In this document: piece after piece, positions 41,308 to 51,396 of the stretch
How positions within the stretch are numbered: the first letter of the stretch is position 1
Layout of the letters: each line of letters starts with the position of its first letter
Assembly (NCBI RefSeq): GCF_022539665.2
Contig: NC_081338.1
Span: forward strand, 3,967,679 to 4,031,678
Length of the DNA stretch: 64,000 nucleotides
Direction of reading: 5' to 3'
From: Daphnia carinata
Taxonomy: Eukaryota; Arthropoda; Branchiopoda; Diplostraca; Daphniidae
Made by a program: the position numbers and the translations under genes
Notes under the pieces: generated by a model
The model's database searches: none
Seen by the model: the letters and a program-made list of their open reading frames with translations, nothing else
Told to the model about the DNA's origin: nothing

Positions 41308-41908
41308 AAATTGAAGTGCATATCTGGGCTCCCTTCCTTTCCGTAGCCCCGTTTCCCCTTGACTCGTAATAAGCCCGTAGGGGGTCATGCCCCTACTGTA
41401 CGGTATATATAAAAATAACATATACCGAGGTTTGGAGGGCTCTGGCCGGAAAGGGGACGTGGGGGTCCGCTTAGTCCGATGATGTGTTCACGGAGGGCGA
41501 CGTGGCTATCCACAAATCCGAACTAAAGGTTAATCGCTCCAGTAAAAATGTTCCATATCTTCGGCTCTTCTTCCGGCTTCTCTTAGCCAATCACCGGGTA
41601 ATCTCCCCGGTGGGTCAACAAGGCAGTGTCTCCCCCTGCCTGGGTTGACGGCAACTTTTGAAGGGGCTGTTGTGCCTTTTTAAAGTTGCAAAAATAATTC
41701 GAATGTGCAGAGAATTGTCAATAAAATTTTTTTTATAAAATATTTTTTCCAAAATTTATTTCTCTCATTGTCTGTTTTCGCTGTGCTTACACATTACATT
41801 TATCAACTTTTTTTTTTATTTAGCTTGCTCAATTCAACTTAATTGTTTTTGATGGTAAGCGTTGTTACCATTGGTTTATCGTTTATCTGTAAGTATTCAA
41901 TTATTATT
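41308..41908 (-). repeat. Left arm of the inverted structured repeat
   Basis: This is the reverse complement of the right arm, with small indels near 41345-41375. It lacks the extra tandem copy of AATGCTTACCATTAAA carried by the right arm at 42463-42511. Confidence 0.7.
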
Positions 41909-42012
41909 TATTACACTCATTGAATTCTTCAACGATTCCCAAGATTCAAGGAATAACGTGCAATACCTGGATATTTTCTGAAGTAATTTTGAATTTGTAT
42001 TTTATTTTACTC

Positions 42013-42075
42013 GTATGGGAACCGATCCCCAGACATTCAGCGTGCAACGCCGATGCTCTAACATTGAGCCACGAG
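42013..42075 (-). repeat. tRNA-Ala(TGC)-like pseudogene heading the left arm
   Basis: On the minus strand TGGCTCAATGTTAGAGCA gives a paired D arm, and TCGGC-GTTGCAC-GCTGA gives an anticodon arm with TGC in the anticodon position. The B-box region is altered (GGATCGGTTCCC) and no acceptor stem forms, so it is not a working tRNA gene. Confidence 0.5.
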
Positions 42076-42169
42076 ATATATATAATTTGTTTATTATCGC
42101 ATATCATATGTTATCGTCTAGGATGTTTATGCAGTCCTTCACAACTATATGTTTATCTGTCTATTGCTG

Positions 42170-42240
42170 TCATAAGGACCATAGCTCTGTGGTATAGTGT
42201 TTAGCTGCGATATCTGTTACCCTGGGTTCAAACCTCAGTA
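42170..42240 (+). repeat. tRNA-like sequence in the loop
   Basis: TAGCTCTGTGGTATAGTG (A box) and GGGTTCAAACCTC (B box) are spaced as in a tRNA. The acceptor stem does not pair. It is unrelated in detail to the two heads. Confidence 0.4.
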
Positions 42241-42360
42241 GATGTTTAAAAATGAAGGAGAATAAATGTAGAAAGACTTTTACAGTATTGCATTTCAGTT
42301 TTATTCTAAGTGTTAATGCAAGTCCGCAAGTGACTAGAAAAAAGCTAACTTGTCATCATA

Positions 42361-42424
42361 TGATTCATGGCTCATTGGTAGAGCATCGGCGAGGTATGCC
42401 GAACATCCAGGGTTCGATCCCTGG
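42361..42424 (+). repeat. tRNA-like pseudogene heading the right arm
   Basis: TGGCTCATTGGTAGAGCA forms a D arm, TCGGC-GAGGTAT-GCCGA a perfect anticodon stem, and CCAGGGTTCGATCCCTGG a T arm whose loop is one base short. U33 is replaced by A and no acceptor stem is seen, so it is a derived copy. Its A and B boxes could still serve as an RNA polymerase III promoter for the arm. Confidence 0.5.
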
Positions 42425-43056
42425 ATAATAATTGAATGTTTACAGATAAAAGATAAACCAATGGAAACAATGCTTACCATTAAACGTGTCCCAATGCTTA
42501 CCATTAAAGGTAGCCAAAACAATAAAGGTGAATTGAGTAAGCTAAGTAAAAAAAAAGGTGATAAATATAATGTGTAAACACAGCGAAAACAGACAATGAG
42601 AGAAATAAATTTTGGAAAAAATATTTAATAAAAAAAATTTTATTGACAATTCTCTGCACATTCGAATTATTTTTGCAACTTTAAAAAGGCACAATAGCCC
42701 TTTCAAAAGTTGCCGTCAACCCAGGCAGGGGGAGACACTGCCTTGTTGACCCACCGGGGAGATTACCCGGTGATTGGCTAAGAGAAGCCGGAAGAAGAGC
42801 CGAAGATATGGAACATTTTTACTGGAGCGATTAACCTTTAGTTCGGATTTGTGGATAGCCACGTCGCCCTCCGTGAACACATCATCGGACTAAGCGGACC
42901 CCCACGTCCCCTTTCCGGCCAGAGCCCTCCAAACCTCGGTATATGTTATTTTTATATATACCGTACAGTAGGGGCATGACCCCCTACGGGCTTATTAAAA
43001 ATCTAAGGGAAACGGGGCCACAGAAAAGAAGGGAGCCCAGATATGCACTTCAATTT
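42425..43056 (+). repeat. Right arm of the structured repeat, with several stems
   Basis: Reading outward, stems include GTCAAC/GTTGAC with inner AGGCAG/CTGCCT (42714-42750), CACCGGG/CCCGGTG (42752-42772), CGGTATAT/ATATACCG (42937-42963) and GTAGGGG/CCCCTAC (42968-42987). All are also present in the left arm. No match to a known structured RNA class is apparent to me. Confidence 0.6.
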
Positions 43057-43768
43057 ATATAACTGTTAATACTTTGTTTTCGGGGTGCAGCAACGACTGA
43101 AGGTAATGGGCAGGAAGCATTTTTCAAAAATTCCTTCGGGCTTCCAACCGTTATCATTATGAAATTTGGTTCGACTAGATACCTCTTTTGATTCAGTATG
43201 ATTCTTAACCTATTTAAAGAAAACGAAACATGAATCAATTTTTAAACGTTTGCCTATCAATATATATTCAATAAGGATCGGTGCAATCCTTCTTTACCTG
43301 TTGTTTTGGTGAACTACTGGTATTAACTGTATTCAGCTAATGGTTTCACAGACATAGTGCTTGCTTGGATGGTAAGTTGACGGGCAGCGAAGAAACTAAT
43401 CATTAAGCGACTACCTATTTTCTAATACCTATGCAAATAACACAATAAATGGCATTTTAATTAGTTATAATCATGGGTTTCCAGGCACAAAAAAAGAGAC
43501 AGACTTATTGGCTGAGACGGTTCAAAACGTTCCAACTTCTTTCAGGACCCCTGCATCAGAATGACAGACTGAGGATGAGTTCGGAAGTCGCGAATTGAGA
43601 TAGCCAATTTCGGTAACATACTTGATCTCTTTCATACTAGGCATGCAATCTAAATTAGCTGTACAATGTACAACAAAAAACAAAGCAGTAAAATAATTCT
43701 GTATAAAAAAATTTACAAAATTGCATTTTGTTACACCTATTTGGCTTTGTAAAGTGATACTAACTTAC
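43057..43768. other. Spacer with a possible extra minus-strand exon
   Basis: Minus-strand reading of about 43210-43070 after a TTTAAATAG acceptor is open and reads SSRTKFHNDNGWKPEGIFEK before a stop, possibly a further exon of the unidentified gene at 43769-44201. Its phase does not join that exon directly. Nothing else is recognised. Confidence 0.25.
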
Positions 43769-44201
43769 AACATAGTCCTGTGAAGTTGGTCACAGGGTAT
43801 GACAAGCAATACATCTTCGATATAAACTGAAGCAGTCTGATTTTAAAATGCTTAGGTTGTCCAAACACACTGCATAGTGACTGATGGAACAGCAGAAAAT
43901 CAGGATGTAGATTAACTGATTTTCCAGAAATAAGTACTTTTGACATTTGAAATTCTGACCAACTGTTTTTGCTGTTCACATTTTTCAAAATGTTGAGCAC
44001 ATACTTAATGCCACCATAGCACAGAATTTTTTCCAGTTTTGCAAACATACCATCATAGCATCTATGAGGAACAGGAGAGGTTAAAAGTTTTCTTTCTTTA
44101 AAAATCTATTTATTTCATAACATACCGTGATAAGCTCTTCTTTTGTAATGGGCAGCCCTCTCTAAGTACTTGCATAAGTAATGCTTCAATACTTGGAACA
44201 G
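43769..44201 (-). CDS. Unidentified gene fragment, two spliced exons
   Basis: Exon C (44201-44126) lies between CGCTTGTTTCAG and G|GTATGT; exon D (44061-43769) lies between TTCCTCATAG and T|GTAAGT. They join in one open frame of about 122 residues, reading VPSIEALLMQVLREGCPLQK ... RRCYDGMFAKLEKILCYGG ... SKMYCLSYPVTNFTGLC. Strong acceptors with polypyrimidine tracts and clean donors on both exons suggest a real or recently lost gene. No family is recognised. Other open minus-strand pieces lie at 44372-44557 and 44681-44929 but I could not join them with confidence. Confidence 0.35.
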
Positions 44202-44986
44202 CTGAAACAAGCGGTTGTGATAAAAAAAGTATCAGCACCACTGGCAAGATGAAACATGAAGACTTGTTATGGACAATATCTACAATTGGTACAAATGACA
44301 CATGGGGTGAAACTACAATATGAGGAACTAAACTGAACCTTCCTCACTGATGTGTCAATCTATAAAAGGATTTAAATCTTTATTAATGAGATATGCAGGA
44401 TACTGTATAAAATTATAGTAAAGATGGTACCAAATGCTGAGTTACTAGAAATTTTGCATGGGAAATCTCCAACTGACCATGTGAAACATAAGTCAGCTGT
44501 TCTGCATTTGCAAATCCAGTGTTCAAGTAACCATATTATCCAATCCATGTCTGCCATGTCTTGGTGTCACCATAGAAAATCTTAAAATTGTTTTAAAAAA
44601 ACATTATATTTTTTCGATAGTGAGTTTTATTAATATCTAAATAACGAAAGTCATATTTATACTCACAGATCTATCATTTTTCAAGCCAAAGAAGTCTTAT
44701 TTTTTTTCTTAAGCCAAACTTTTTTGTGAAGAAATGAAGAGTTTCTACTGGCATCACTCATTTTCACTGAAGAATATCCTTGCAAACACACCATATTAGG
44801 AGCATCCTGGTGACCTGGAAATATATATGCCACATTTATATAGTTAATGCAAAATAATTGTGACGCACAACTATATCTTACCTTCTTTTGGACAAAATCC
44901 CCAATTGCCTTGGGCTTTCTACCTATCACTTATACAGAGACCTCTTCTTTCTTTCCCACAATTATTGTTTTTGTCGGAGCAAGCAT
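44202..44986. other. Spacer upstream of the minus-strand fragment
   Basis: Possible upstream exons of the unidentified gene lie here (for example 44557-44440 and 44820-44700, minus strand), open but without a secure join. No other feature is seen. Confidence 0.3.
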
Positions 44987-45083
44987 ATGGCAATCAGTTT
45001 AACCCTCCACCCTACCCCCCAAAAATATCGGACTGCTATCGCCATCTACGGGTCAGATTCCTAGCTCATTCTCTACATTCACT

Positions 45084-45157
45084 CACCGAATATTTCTGCT
45101 GCATCGCACTAGCGCTGTAGCGTACTGGCGCGCTAGCATTGCATGAAATATTCGGTG
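45084..45157. repeat. Palindromic repeat, copy 2
   Basis: Arms CACCGAATATTT and AAATATTCGGTG flank a core with CTAGCGC and GCGCGCTAGC. It is the same family as 1211-1283. Confidence 0.65.
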
Positions 45158-45660
45158 TATTTAAAAAATGATTAACTTAATGAAAAAAATAGCAATTTTT
45201 CCGGAATCAGCATTCAATTTTGGGTGTATCCTATGATATTCAACCAATTCCGGTAATTGTAGGTTTTTTCCGAAATTTTTTTTAAGCCCGACTGACAAAT
45301 AAGCCCGACTGATAAATAAGCCCGACTTTCTGCTGCATCGCGCTAGCGTTGTAGCGTACTGGCGCGCTCATTTTTTGTTTTTTACGTTTAGTTGAAAAAC
45401 TATAAGGTTAATTGAAAAACAAATTTGATTTCCGTGATTAGTATTCAATTCTAAGTTGAAATCATGTTTTTAAGCGAAATTTAAAATTTAGCGAAAAATG
45501 AAAAAGTGCAAAGGCTTATAGCCTTACCACTTTTGTGAAAATTGGTCAAAAATTACATCTCTTGGGATTCGACGAAAATCACTCAGTATAACCCAAATTT
45601 AACGCTGATTCAGGAAAAGCCCTTCATTTTCTTATCAAGTTAGCCGTTTTTTAAATACAT

Positions 45661-45728
45661 CGAATATTTGTGCTGCATCGCGCTAGTACTATAGCGTACT
45701 CTCTATAGCAAGCAGCACAAATATTCGG
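45661..45728. repeat. Palindromic repeat, copy 3
   Basis: CGAATATTTGTGCTGC is answered by GCAGCACAAATATTCG, a 16-base perfect inverted arm, around a core with GCGCTAGTACTATAGCG. It is the most perfect of the three copies. Confidence 0.7.
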
Positions 45729-45785
45729 TGCATTTCAAAAAGCGCCGAAGCGCTTTTTTCTTAAGATTTAATGCTGTAGCGCACA

Positions 45786-46383
45786 AATCTTTTCCCGTCT
45801 GAAATCCACATGGGACTTTAATGGAGCCAATACTTCTGCAATCTTTATTTAGACTCATAAATTGTGCAGTTTGACAAAACAAGCGACAATAATGTTTAAA
45901 AAATATATGCCGTGGGTGTTACAGTGGTAAATTTGAAAAAAAAAAAACATGGCACAATATAAACTAGAAAGCTGTTGGTTGGGCACCTTAACTATTTTTT
46001 TTTTTTAGCAATTATAACCCAATCATGAATTTAAAATTTCTATGAAAAATCAGGTGAGGGTGGGAATCACTCATTTACCTCGGGTTCTTCTTCAAGATAA
46101 CGTTGTCAGAACTAGACTCTTAGATCGAACTCGGTCAACCATACAAAAATATTACAAAAGTACCGGTAAAACAATCGTGACCCTGCTTTCAGATAAAAGT
46201 AAACACTAAGCATTCATATTTGGAATTCTACGACAAGAGAGAAAGTGATCCGGATTATCGACCCAACCCAGAAAATGTTAGTGGAAATAGTCAGGCGATA
46301 TCAGCTAGATACATTTACCAACAAACATGAAAATAAACCGTCAACTAGCGATCCTTCGGGAAGACGGCCAGGAAGCAACTGGT
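45786..46383. other. Spacer downstream of the GPCR
   Basis: No gene is seen. It contains A- and T-runs and the presumed GPCR 3' UTR at its right end. Confidence 0.45.
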
Positions 46384-47980
46384 TCAAATTCCACTTGCTA
46401 GCTTAATGTGAAACGTGGCAGCAACTTTGTTCGTAATATGAACGAGAGCCCGCCAGAATTCTGAACTGGTGGCCATATACATAACCGGATTATAGACGCT
46501 ATGGAGCAGGAAGAGGTTCCACAAGTAAGGCCATGGCAGCAAAATGCTACCGCACTCGCCCTCGAGCCGGATACACCAGTACAGGACTACAATACTACAT
46601 GAAACCGGAAATGTACACAACCAAAACGGCAGAATGTTAACGGACATGTTGAGGGCAGCGCGGATTTCAAGTCGATTAAATTTCGATCCTCCTTGATTTT
46701 TGACCTTGATCCAAGGGAAACATTCATTGTCAAAGTTTTCAATGGAAGACGGCTGATGAGCAGGAAGATGTTGGTGGGAATTTCGTTCGTTTTCTACCAA
46801 AGTTGAATGTTTCGGAAAACTGAAGAAAATCCTATCATTCGATGGCGGCTGTTCTACTCCTCTTCCTATGACATAATTCACTTAAAGTTAGTCTAGCTAT
46901 ATTTGTTTGAGACGATGAGAGCAATAAGTTTTCTTGCGTAAGTTATGCTCTTAAAGACTACTCAATAGACAGAGATTGATAAGGCCCAAGCCGTGCAAGA
47001 GAGTAGTAACCTGATAAACGAATAAAGCTTCTTTCTTTGGCGAAGAATACGTGCAGTGCAACGTCAACAAGAGGATGCATTAACGTTTAAATGTCTCAGC
47101 AAAAACAGCTGTGCATGTAATCCTGCCAAACAAACAGGTCTGTTGCCTCTCTTCAGTATCTTTGCGGACGTTTTTTTAAAGTGATACTAAAGCCCCGCAG
47201 TTACGGTCTCCAAGGAAATAAAGCTGTGCAGATCCTTAGCAATAGCTCTAACAAGAACAAAGAAAAGTTAATTCAAAACTCACCAGAAAGAGAATTGTGT
47301 TGACGGGCAGACGAGTGGACGAATCTGACGGTAATCGGTTTCTGATGGCGATTGGGCACATATTGCTGAATAAGAGCCTTGGATTCCACGAAGATCATGA
47401 GATGCAGGATAACGCCAGCAGTGCCCAAGAACAAGTCCCAAACGAGGATCCAATGCATGTGGGTCAAATTGTTCGTGCAGGTGTAAATGGAAAAATAGCC
47501 AGTCCAGAACGGAGTCGTAATCACGACAAAAGTCAACGTTGACAATAGAGAAATCAAAGCGATGACACCTCGATTGCTCACGCTGGACTTGTACCATTCG
47601 TAGCGGACGATGGCCAAATAGCGATCGAGTGCGGCCAATGAAAGGCAAAGCAACAGGATGGAGTAGTCGACAGGTGCCAGAAGAACTAGAATTTGACACG
47701 CCAAATGATCGTGATGCACAATGACGGCCAGTTCGAGTACACATTTGACCAAAAAGACACATTCGAAAAAGGCAATGACAGCCCAAAATGTGTGTCGCGG
47801 ATAGCGCATCTGTCGCGAAAACATCACCACAAAGAAAACGAGGCAATTCAAAAACACGCCGACAATGACGACCGATTTCCGGAACACTTCTTGGCCGTAA
47901 GTAATGTTCTGTCCCATTATAGGGAAATCAAACGAAATGCTCTGCTGTAAAGATGTAAGGTTCTCTTCGGGTGCCTCCAT
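46384..47980 (-). CDS. Rhodopsin-like G-protein-coupled receptor, ligand unknown
   Basis: Two exons (47980-47284 and 46865-46384) joined through G|GTGAGT ... TCATAG|GA give 392 residues. The N-terminus carries glycosylation sites (NLT, NIT). Seven hydrophobic segments follow. TM3 has its Cys (HLACQIL) and ends in LDRYLAIV, the DRY motif. The second extracellular loop has YTCTNNLTH, TM6 has FWLCTFP in place of CWxP, and TM7 has NPVMY, the NPxxY motif. These mark a class A receptor. The sequence does not point to a specific ligand group, and such receptors are often expanded in crustaceans. The 418-base intron falls in the third intracellular loop. Family call is secure; function is not. Confidence 0.75.
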
Positions 47981-48362
47981 TCTTGCAATGCACGAACTAG
48001 GCCAAGGTGTATCCGTACCGTGGATATAGCTATATTCACGTCATTCAGACAGAACAGTATCCCTTTCATCTTTATTCGCATGCGCGGCACGATCGTCCTT
48101 TAGCATGCTATGAATTGATTGATTATTACAGTTCGTCTAGCTTGTCCGTGAGTTACAACACAAGCCAAAAGTGGACAGTGAATGAATGGCCTCATCACCA
48201 ACTCAGAAATTACGTTGTGTTCCAGTACAACTTTTTTTTCTTTTCATAATCGCTGCGTTTGAACATTTCGTGTAGTTACATCAGTAAATTGTTGTGCCAG
48301 TCTATTTCTCTCTAGTTATTACGTTTTCCCTCTTCAAAGCAATTACTACGAGTTTCGATTCT
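47981..48362. other. Spacer between the C1q-like gene and the GPCR
   Basis: This should be GPCR promoter and 5' UTR (minus strand). No TATA box or gene is seen. Confidence 0.45.
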
Positions 48363-49528
48363 CTACTCCAATAGCGAACCATTGAAGCAGGTAAAATGGG
48401 CACCGTCGTTATACAGAGCCACTCCTGTTGACAGAGAGAAGATTTCAAGCCACACTCGATCTCCCGATTCAAGTTTTAATGTTGCTTGGAGGGTCAAAGA
48501 GATAAGCTTATCACTGACGACGACATAGTCTACCACTTCGACTCGTCCTGCTGTCATTTCCGAGCCATTCAACTGAAGATTCAGCCCCAAACGAAGTGGA
48601 GAAGAGGATGTTGAAACCTTGGCCAATCCACTGAAGATGAAAGAATACGTTCCCGTTTGCGGTGTCGTGAATTTTCCAGACCATTCGTCCATCGCTTTTC
48701 CGACATTGATTCTTTCAATAACAAATGGAATAGGAGTGGACTCCTTGCTGAAGAGGTTGTTTTTTTGTACGTAAAAATAGACGGGCCATGACGTCAGATT
48801 ACCATATTCACTGGCCTGCCGGAATCCTTATTGGAAAAAATGTTATACAATTGATACCGGCATCACTCGTTGTAACTGTAGTGCATCGAATGTCTACCTG
48901 AACTGTCAGGAACTCTTGTAAGGCTGCAGTAGACGTTTCCCACTGTTGCATTTCTTAGCAACAAATAGAATTCGCTCGAAATATTTCCAGGCTGACGTGG
49001 ATCCTCGTATGACGTTGCCATTTCATTTAGGACACCCACCGGCTGCGTATCGGAATTTGAAACAGTTGTCAACATCGATGGGTTTAGGGTAGCTAAACGT
49101 AGCTCCTGTTGCTGTAATTTGAATTCCACATAGCTCATTTGTGATTCCAATTTTTTTTTTATTTCCTTCTGGAAAAAAGTAAAATAAAATTGGATAAAGA
49201 TAAATTGGAATTTCACGAAAAGGGGGTAGGATAAACTATGCCAACGTTTTGTTGCAGCTGGTCCTCTAGTTTTCTGACTGTTTCCTCTAACTGAACATTT
49301 TTTGCCAGTAGAGTTTCCCTGAATTGAAACTGAAACACGCAATGAAATAAATCTTAGAAAGACTTAAGCAAGAGACATGAAAATATTTAATAATTGCCTT
49401 ACGTAATTCTCAGTTAATTCTTGTAATTCCTCCTCCAGAGTGAGACCGTCTCCACAAATCGGATATGCCAACGTCAGAAGTTCGAGGTAAACAATGAACG
49501 CAGCAACGATGCAGCGAACTAGTTCCAT
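48363..49528 (-). CDS. Secreted coiled-coil protein with C1q-like domain
   Basis: Four exons (49528-49403, 49329-49246, 49168-48898, 48826-48363) give 314 residues. Residues 1-22 are a signal peptide (MELVRCIVAAFIVYLELLTL). An acidic and amphipathic stretch follows, LEEELQELTEN ... LEETVRKLEDQLQQN ... KKLESQMSYVEFKLQQQELR, a predicted coiled coil. The C-terminal 150 residues resemble the C1q/TNF jelly roll: PVYFYVQK, PFVIERINVG, WSGKFTTPQTGTYSFIFSG, then VVSDKLISLTLQATLKL and GDRVWLEIF. C1q-domain proteins form trimers and act in pathogen or surface recognition; the role here is inferred from the family. The donor of exon 2 (AAC|GTTGGC) is weak, so that border could move. Confidence 0.72.
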
Positions 49529-51396
49529 GATTTAACAGGTTGTTACGGTAACCAATTATGTCAGGCGCACTGTAACGTTCAGAAATCTAATCAAGACTTT
49601 ATACTATTCTGCAAGTCACATCTCATCATGTTCGTTAAGGATGCGGAAGTGTCAATCAATGGATACAAGTCAGTAGTCACGGTTTGTGGTTGTTTTGCTC
49701 TTGCGTTTTACTAAGCGTGATTACAGGTCCTTTGTCGATGAGATAACACTCGATGTTATGATGAAAGTCGGCTGTCTTGGCGCCAGCGAAGAACATGTTT
49801 TCCATTTAGAAGAATTTGGACCCAGACTTCTGCGTTGTTTGTTTTGGCTTGTCTCGTGGGTCTTATCGACGTTGATTCGAGCCAACAAGGAGTACCAAAG
49901 GTGAAAACATTCAAGCATGCCAGGTTTCGGCAGACATGTAAAGGATTATCTTTGGTGGCGGTGGACCTTTGTTCTTCATACGGTGCGAAGAAGAGGTGAC
50001 TTATTATCAATTTTTAAGGACAGGAATGGGAGTGATGATAGATTGACTTACACGGAGATACGAAGCAAGGACCAACCCTCAGTTACGCCCTGCAAACCTG
50101 GGAGTACCTTGGACTTTTATTGAAGATTAGTTTTAATTTTTAGGTACATCAAAAGATTTGAGTAATATTATCTTAATAAAATTGTTATCTACAATTATTT
50201 CCTTTGATTTTTCGTAGAGGCTCTAGCAGTTGCAATACCAGTGAAAGCCGAGCTGAGATTCTTGGAAGCTCCATAGTTGAAAGATTAAATATATCTATCG
50301 TCTTCGTCTGTTACGCGAACTGACGGAAAAAAAAACACTGGCTCTACGGATGTAACGGTGTAGTTATCCAAAGACGAAGCGTGTCTAGAGTGTGTACATA
50401 TTTCATTTGAGTCACATAATTAAACCATAGTTCTGGGTTGACGCACTCTAAATAATAGCATGCTGTCCTTGTTAATGTTTACTTTGAAACGAACAGGAGA
50501 ACAAAGTTTTTTCGCCGAACAAAGAAACGAATACTTTCACTTCTTCTTCGTTCGATTCAAAATGCAATCAATAAAATAGCTTTACACCAGAAAAGAAAAA
50601 AAGCTACATATCTACTATCAGAAAAAGAGAGAAACGCAGAATCCTGCAAAGAGTGCAAATGCCGAGCAACGGCTTTTGATGTCCACAAGTCCAATACAGG
50701 ATTGCCTGGTGCGTATGATTTTATTGGAAGCCGCAAGAGTGATTTCTTGCGCACCAATGATGGTATCATTCACAGTAACTAAAAAATTATTTGGCCGTTA
50801 TAATTGCGTACTACTGAAAGAACCTCAAAGGAAAAATCAACTAGCGCAACTTTTGTGCTTTCAATTTCCAATCATACTTTCTGCATAATAAACTCCCTTT
50901 CCAAAGGAAGCTTATTAAACTCTCATATTTAAGCAAAACAAAATTCTAACTCGTGATCCAATGAAAGTTTGCACACAAAAAATTGTATATTACCTGTTTT
51001 CGTGCAGTTCCGATACGCTGAGAAACAGCAAAATGTTTAAAGGTTGCCAAACTTTTCATTCGCGGTATTTCCCCGAGGTAAAATGGATTGCCAGTTTGGC
51101 ATTCGTTGTCCAAATTTCACCACAGGGAATGCAGAGGGTGTAGCTGTGGTGGAAGAAAGTGTTGCTAATACGAAGCTCATGCCAGCACCCGTCGATAATC
51201 GTGATTGCATTCTAATGTGGACCAAAAGCTCGGAAATAATATTTTATATTGCTCTGAATAACGTAAATGTACACATATGATGGCATCTAATCCTCTTTGG
51301 GGTACAAGACAATGCAAGCTACACGCTTACAATCGTGAGGTTTAGGTTTGATAAGGATTGTGGCACAATAGGAATGAATATTCGCGACATTTTATG
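49529..51396. other. Spacer between C1q-like gene and cuticle cluster
   Basis: Open frames at 49686-49904, 49917-50123 and 51044-51280 on the plus strand have no recognisable domain or convincing splice sites. No repeat stands out. Part may be untranslated sequence of cuticle gene 1. Confidence 0.4.

Larger units (their letters stand above)
41308..43056. mobile_element. Inverted pair of tRNA-headed structured repeats
   Basis: Arms 41308-41908 and 42425-43056 are near-identical inverted copies of about 0.6 kb, starting AAATTGAAGTGCATATCTGG. Each arm is headed on its inner side by a related tRNA-like sequence reading outward (42013-42075 minus; 42361-42424 plus); on the left about 100 extra bases separate head from arm. 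A third tRNA-like sequence (42170-42240) lies in the loop. No protein-coding frame is present. Each arm contains several perfect stems, so an RNA copy would be highly structured. The pair can be read as a foldback transposon or as two divergent tRNA-derived retroposons; the outward heads favour the second. No clear target-site duplication is visible. Confidence 0.6.
44987..45785. mobile_element. Fragmented copy of the 101-1376 repeat family
   Basis: It begins ATGGCAATCAGTTTAACCC, the family terminus, followed by ATATCGG and CTGCTATCGCCATCTA. It then carries two palindromic repeats (45084-45157 and 45661-45728), three tandem AATAAGCCCGACT units (45288-45326) and an AAGGCTTATAGCCTT hairpin (about 45511). 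All of these are shared with 101-1376. The right end is not clear. Confidence 0.5.

Noticed and set aside
42361-42424. Functional tRNA gene
   Set aside because: U33 is replaced, the T loop is one base short and no acceptor stem pairs; it is better explained as a tRNA-derived repeat head.
45288-45326. CRISPR-like short array (three AATAAGCCCGACT units)
   Set aside because: Units are tandem without unique spacers, the genome is eukaryotic, and the same motif occurs in the transposon-like repeat at 1014-1082.
47280-47846. 188-codon minus-strand open frame
   Set aside because: It is a shifted reading of GPCR exon 1.
49686-50123. Two adjacent plus-strand open frames
   Set aside because: They are in different frames with no good splice join and no family resemblance.
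51037-51280. Possible exons on either strand before cuticle gene 1
   Set aside because: Open on both strands, with no recognised motif and no convincing splice partners.
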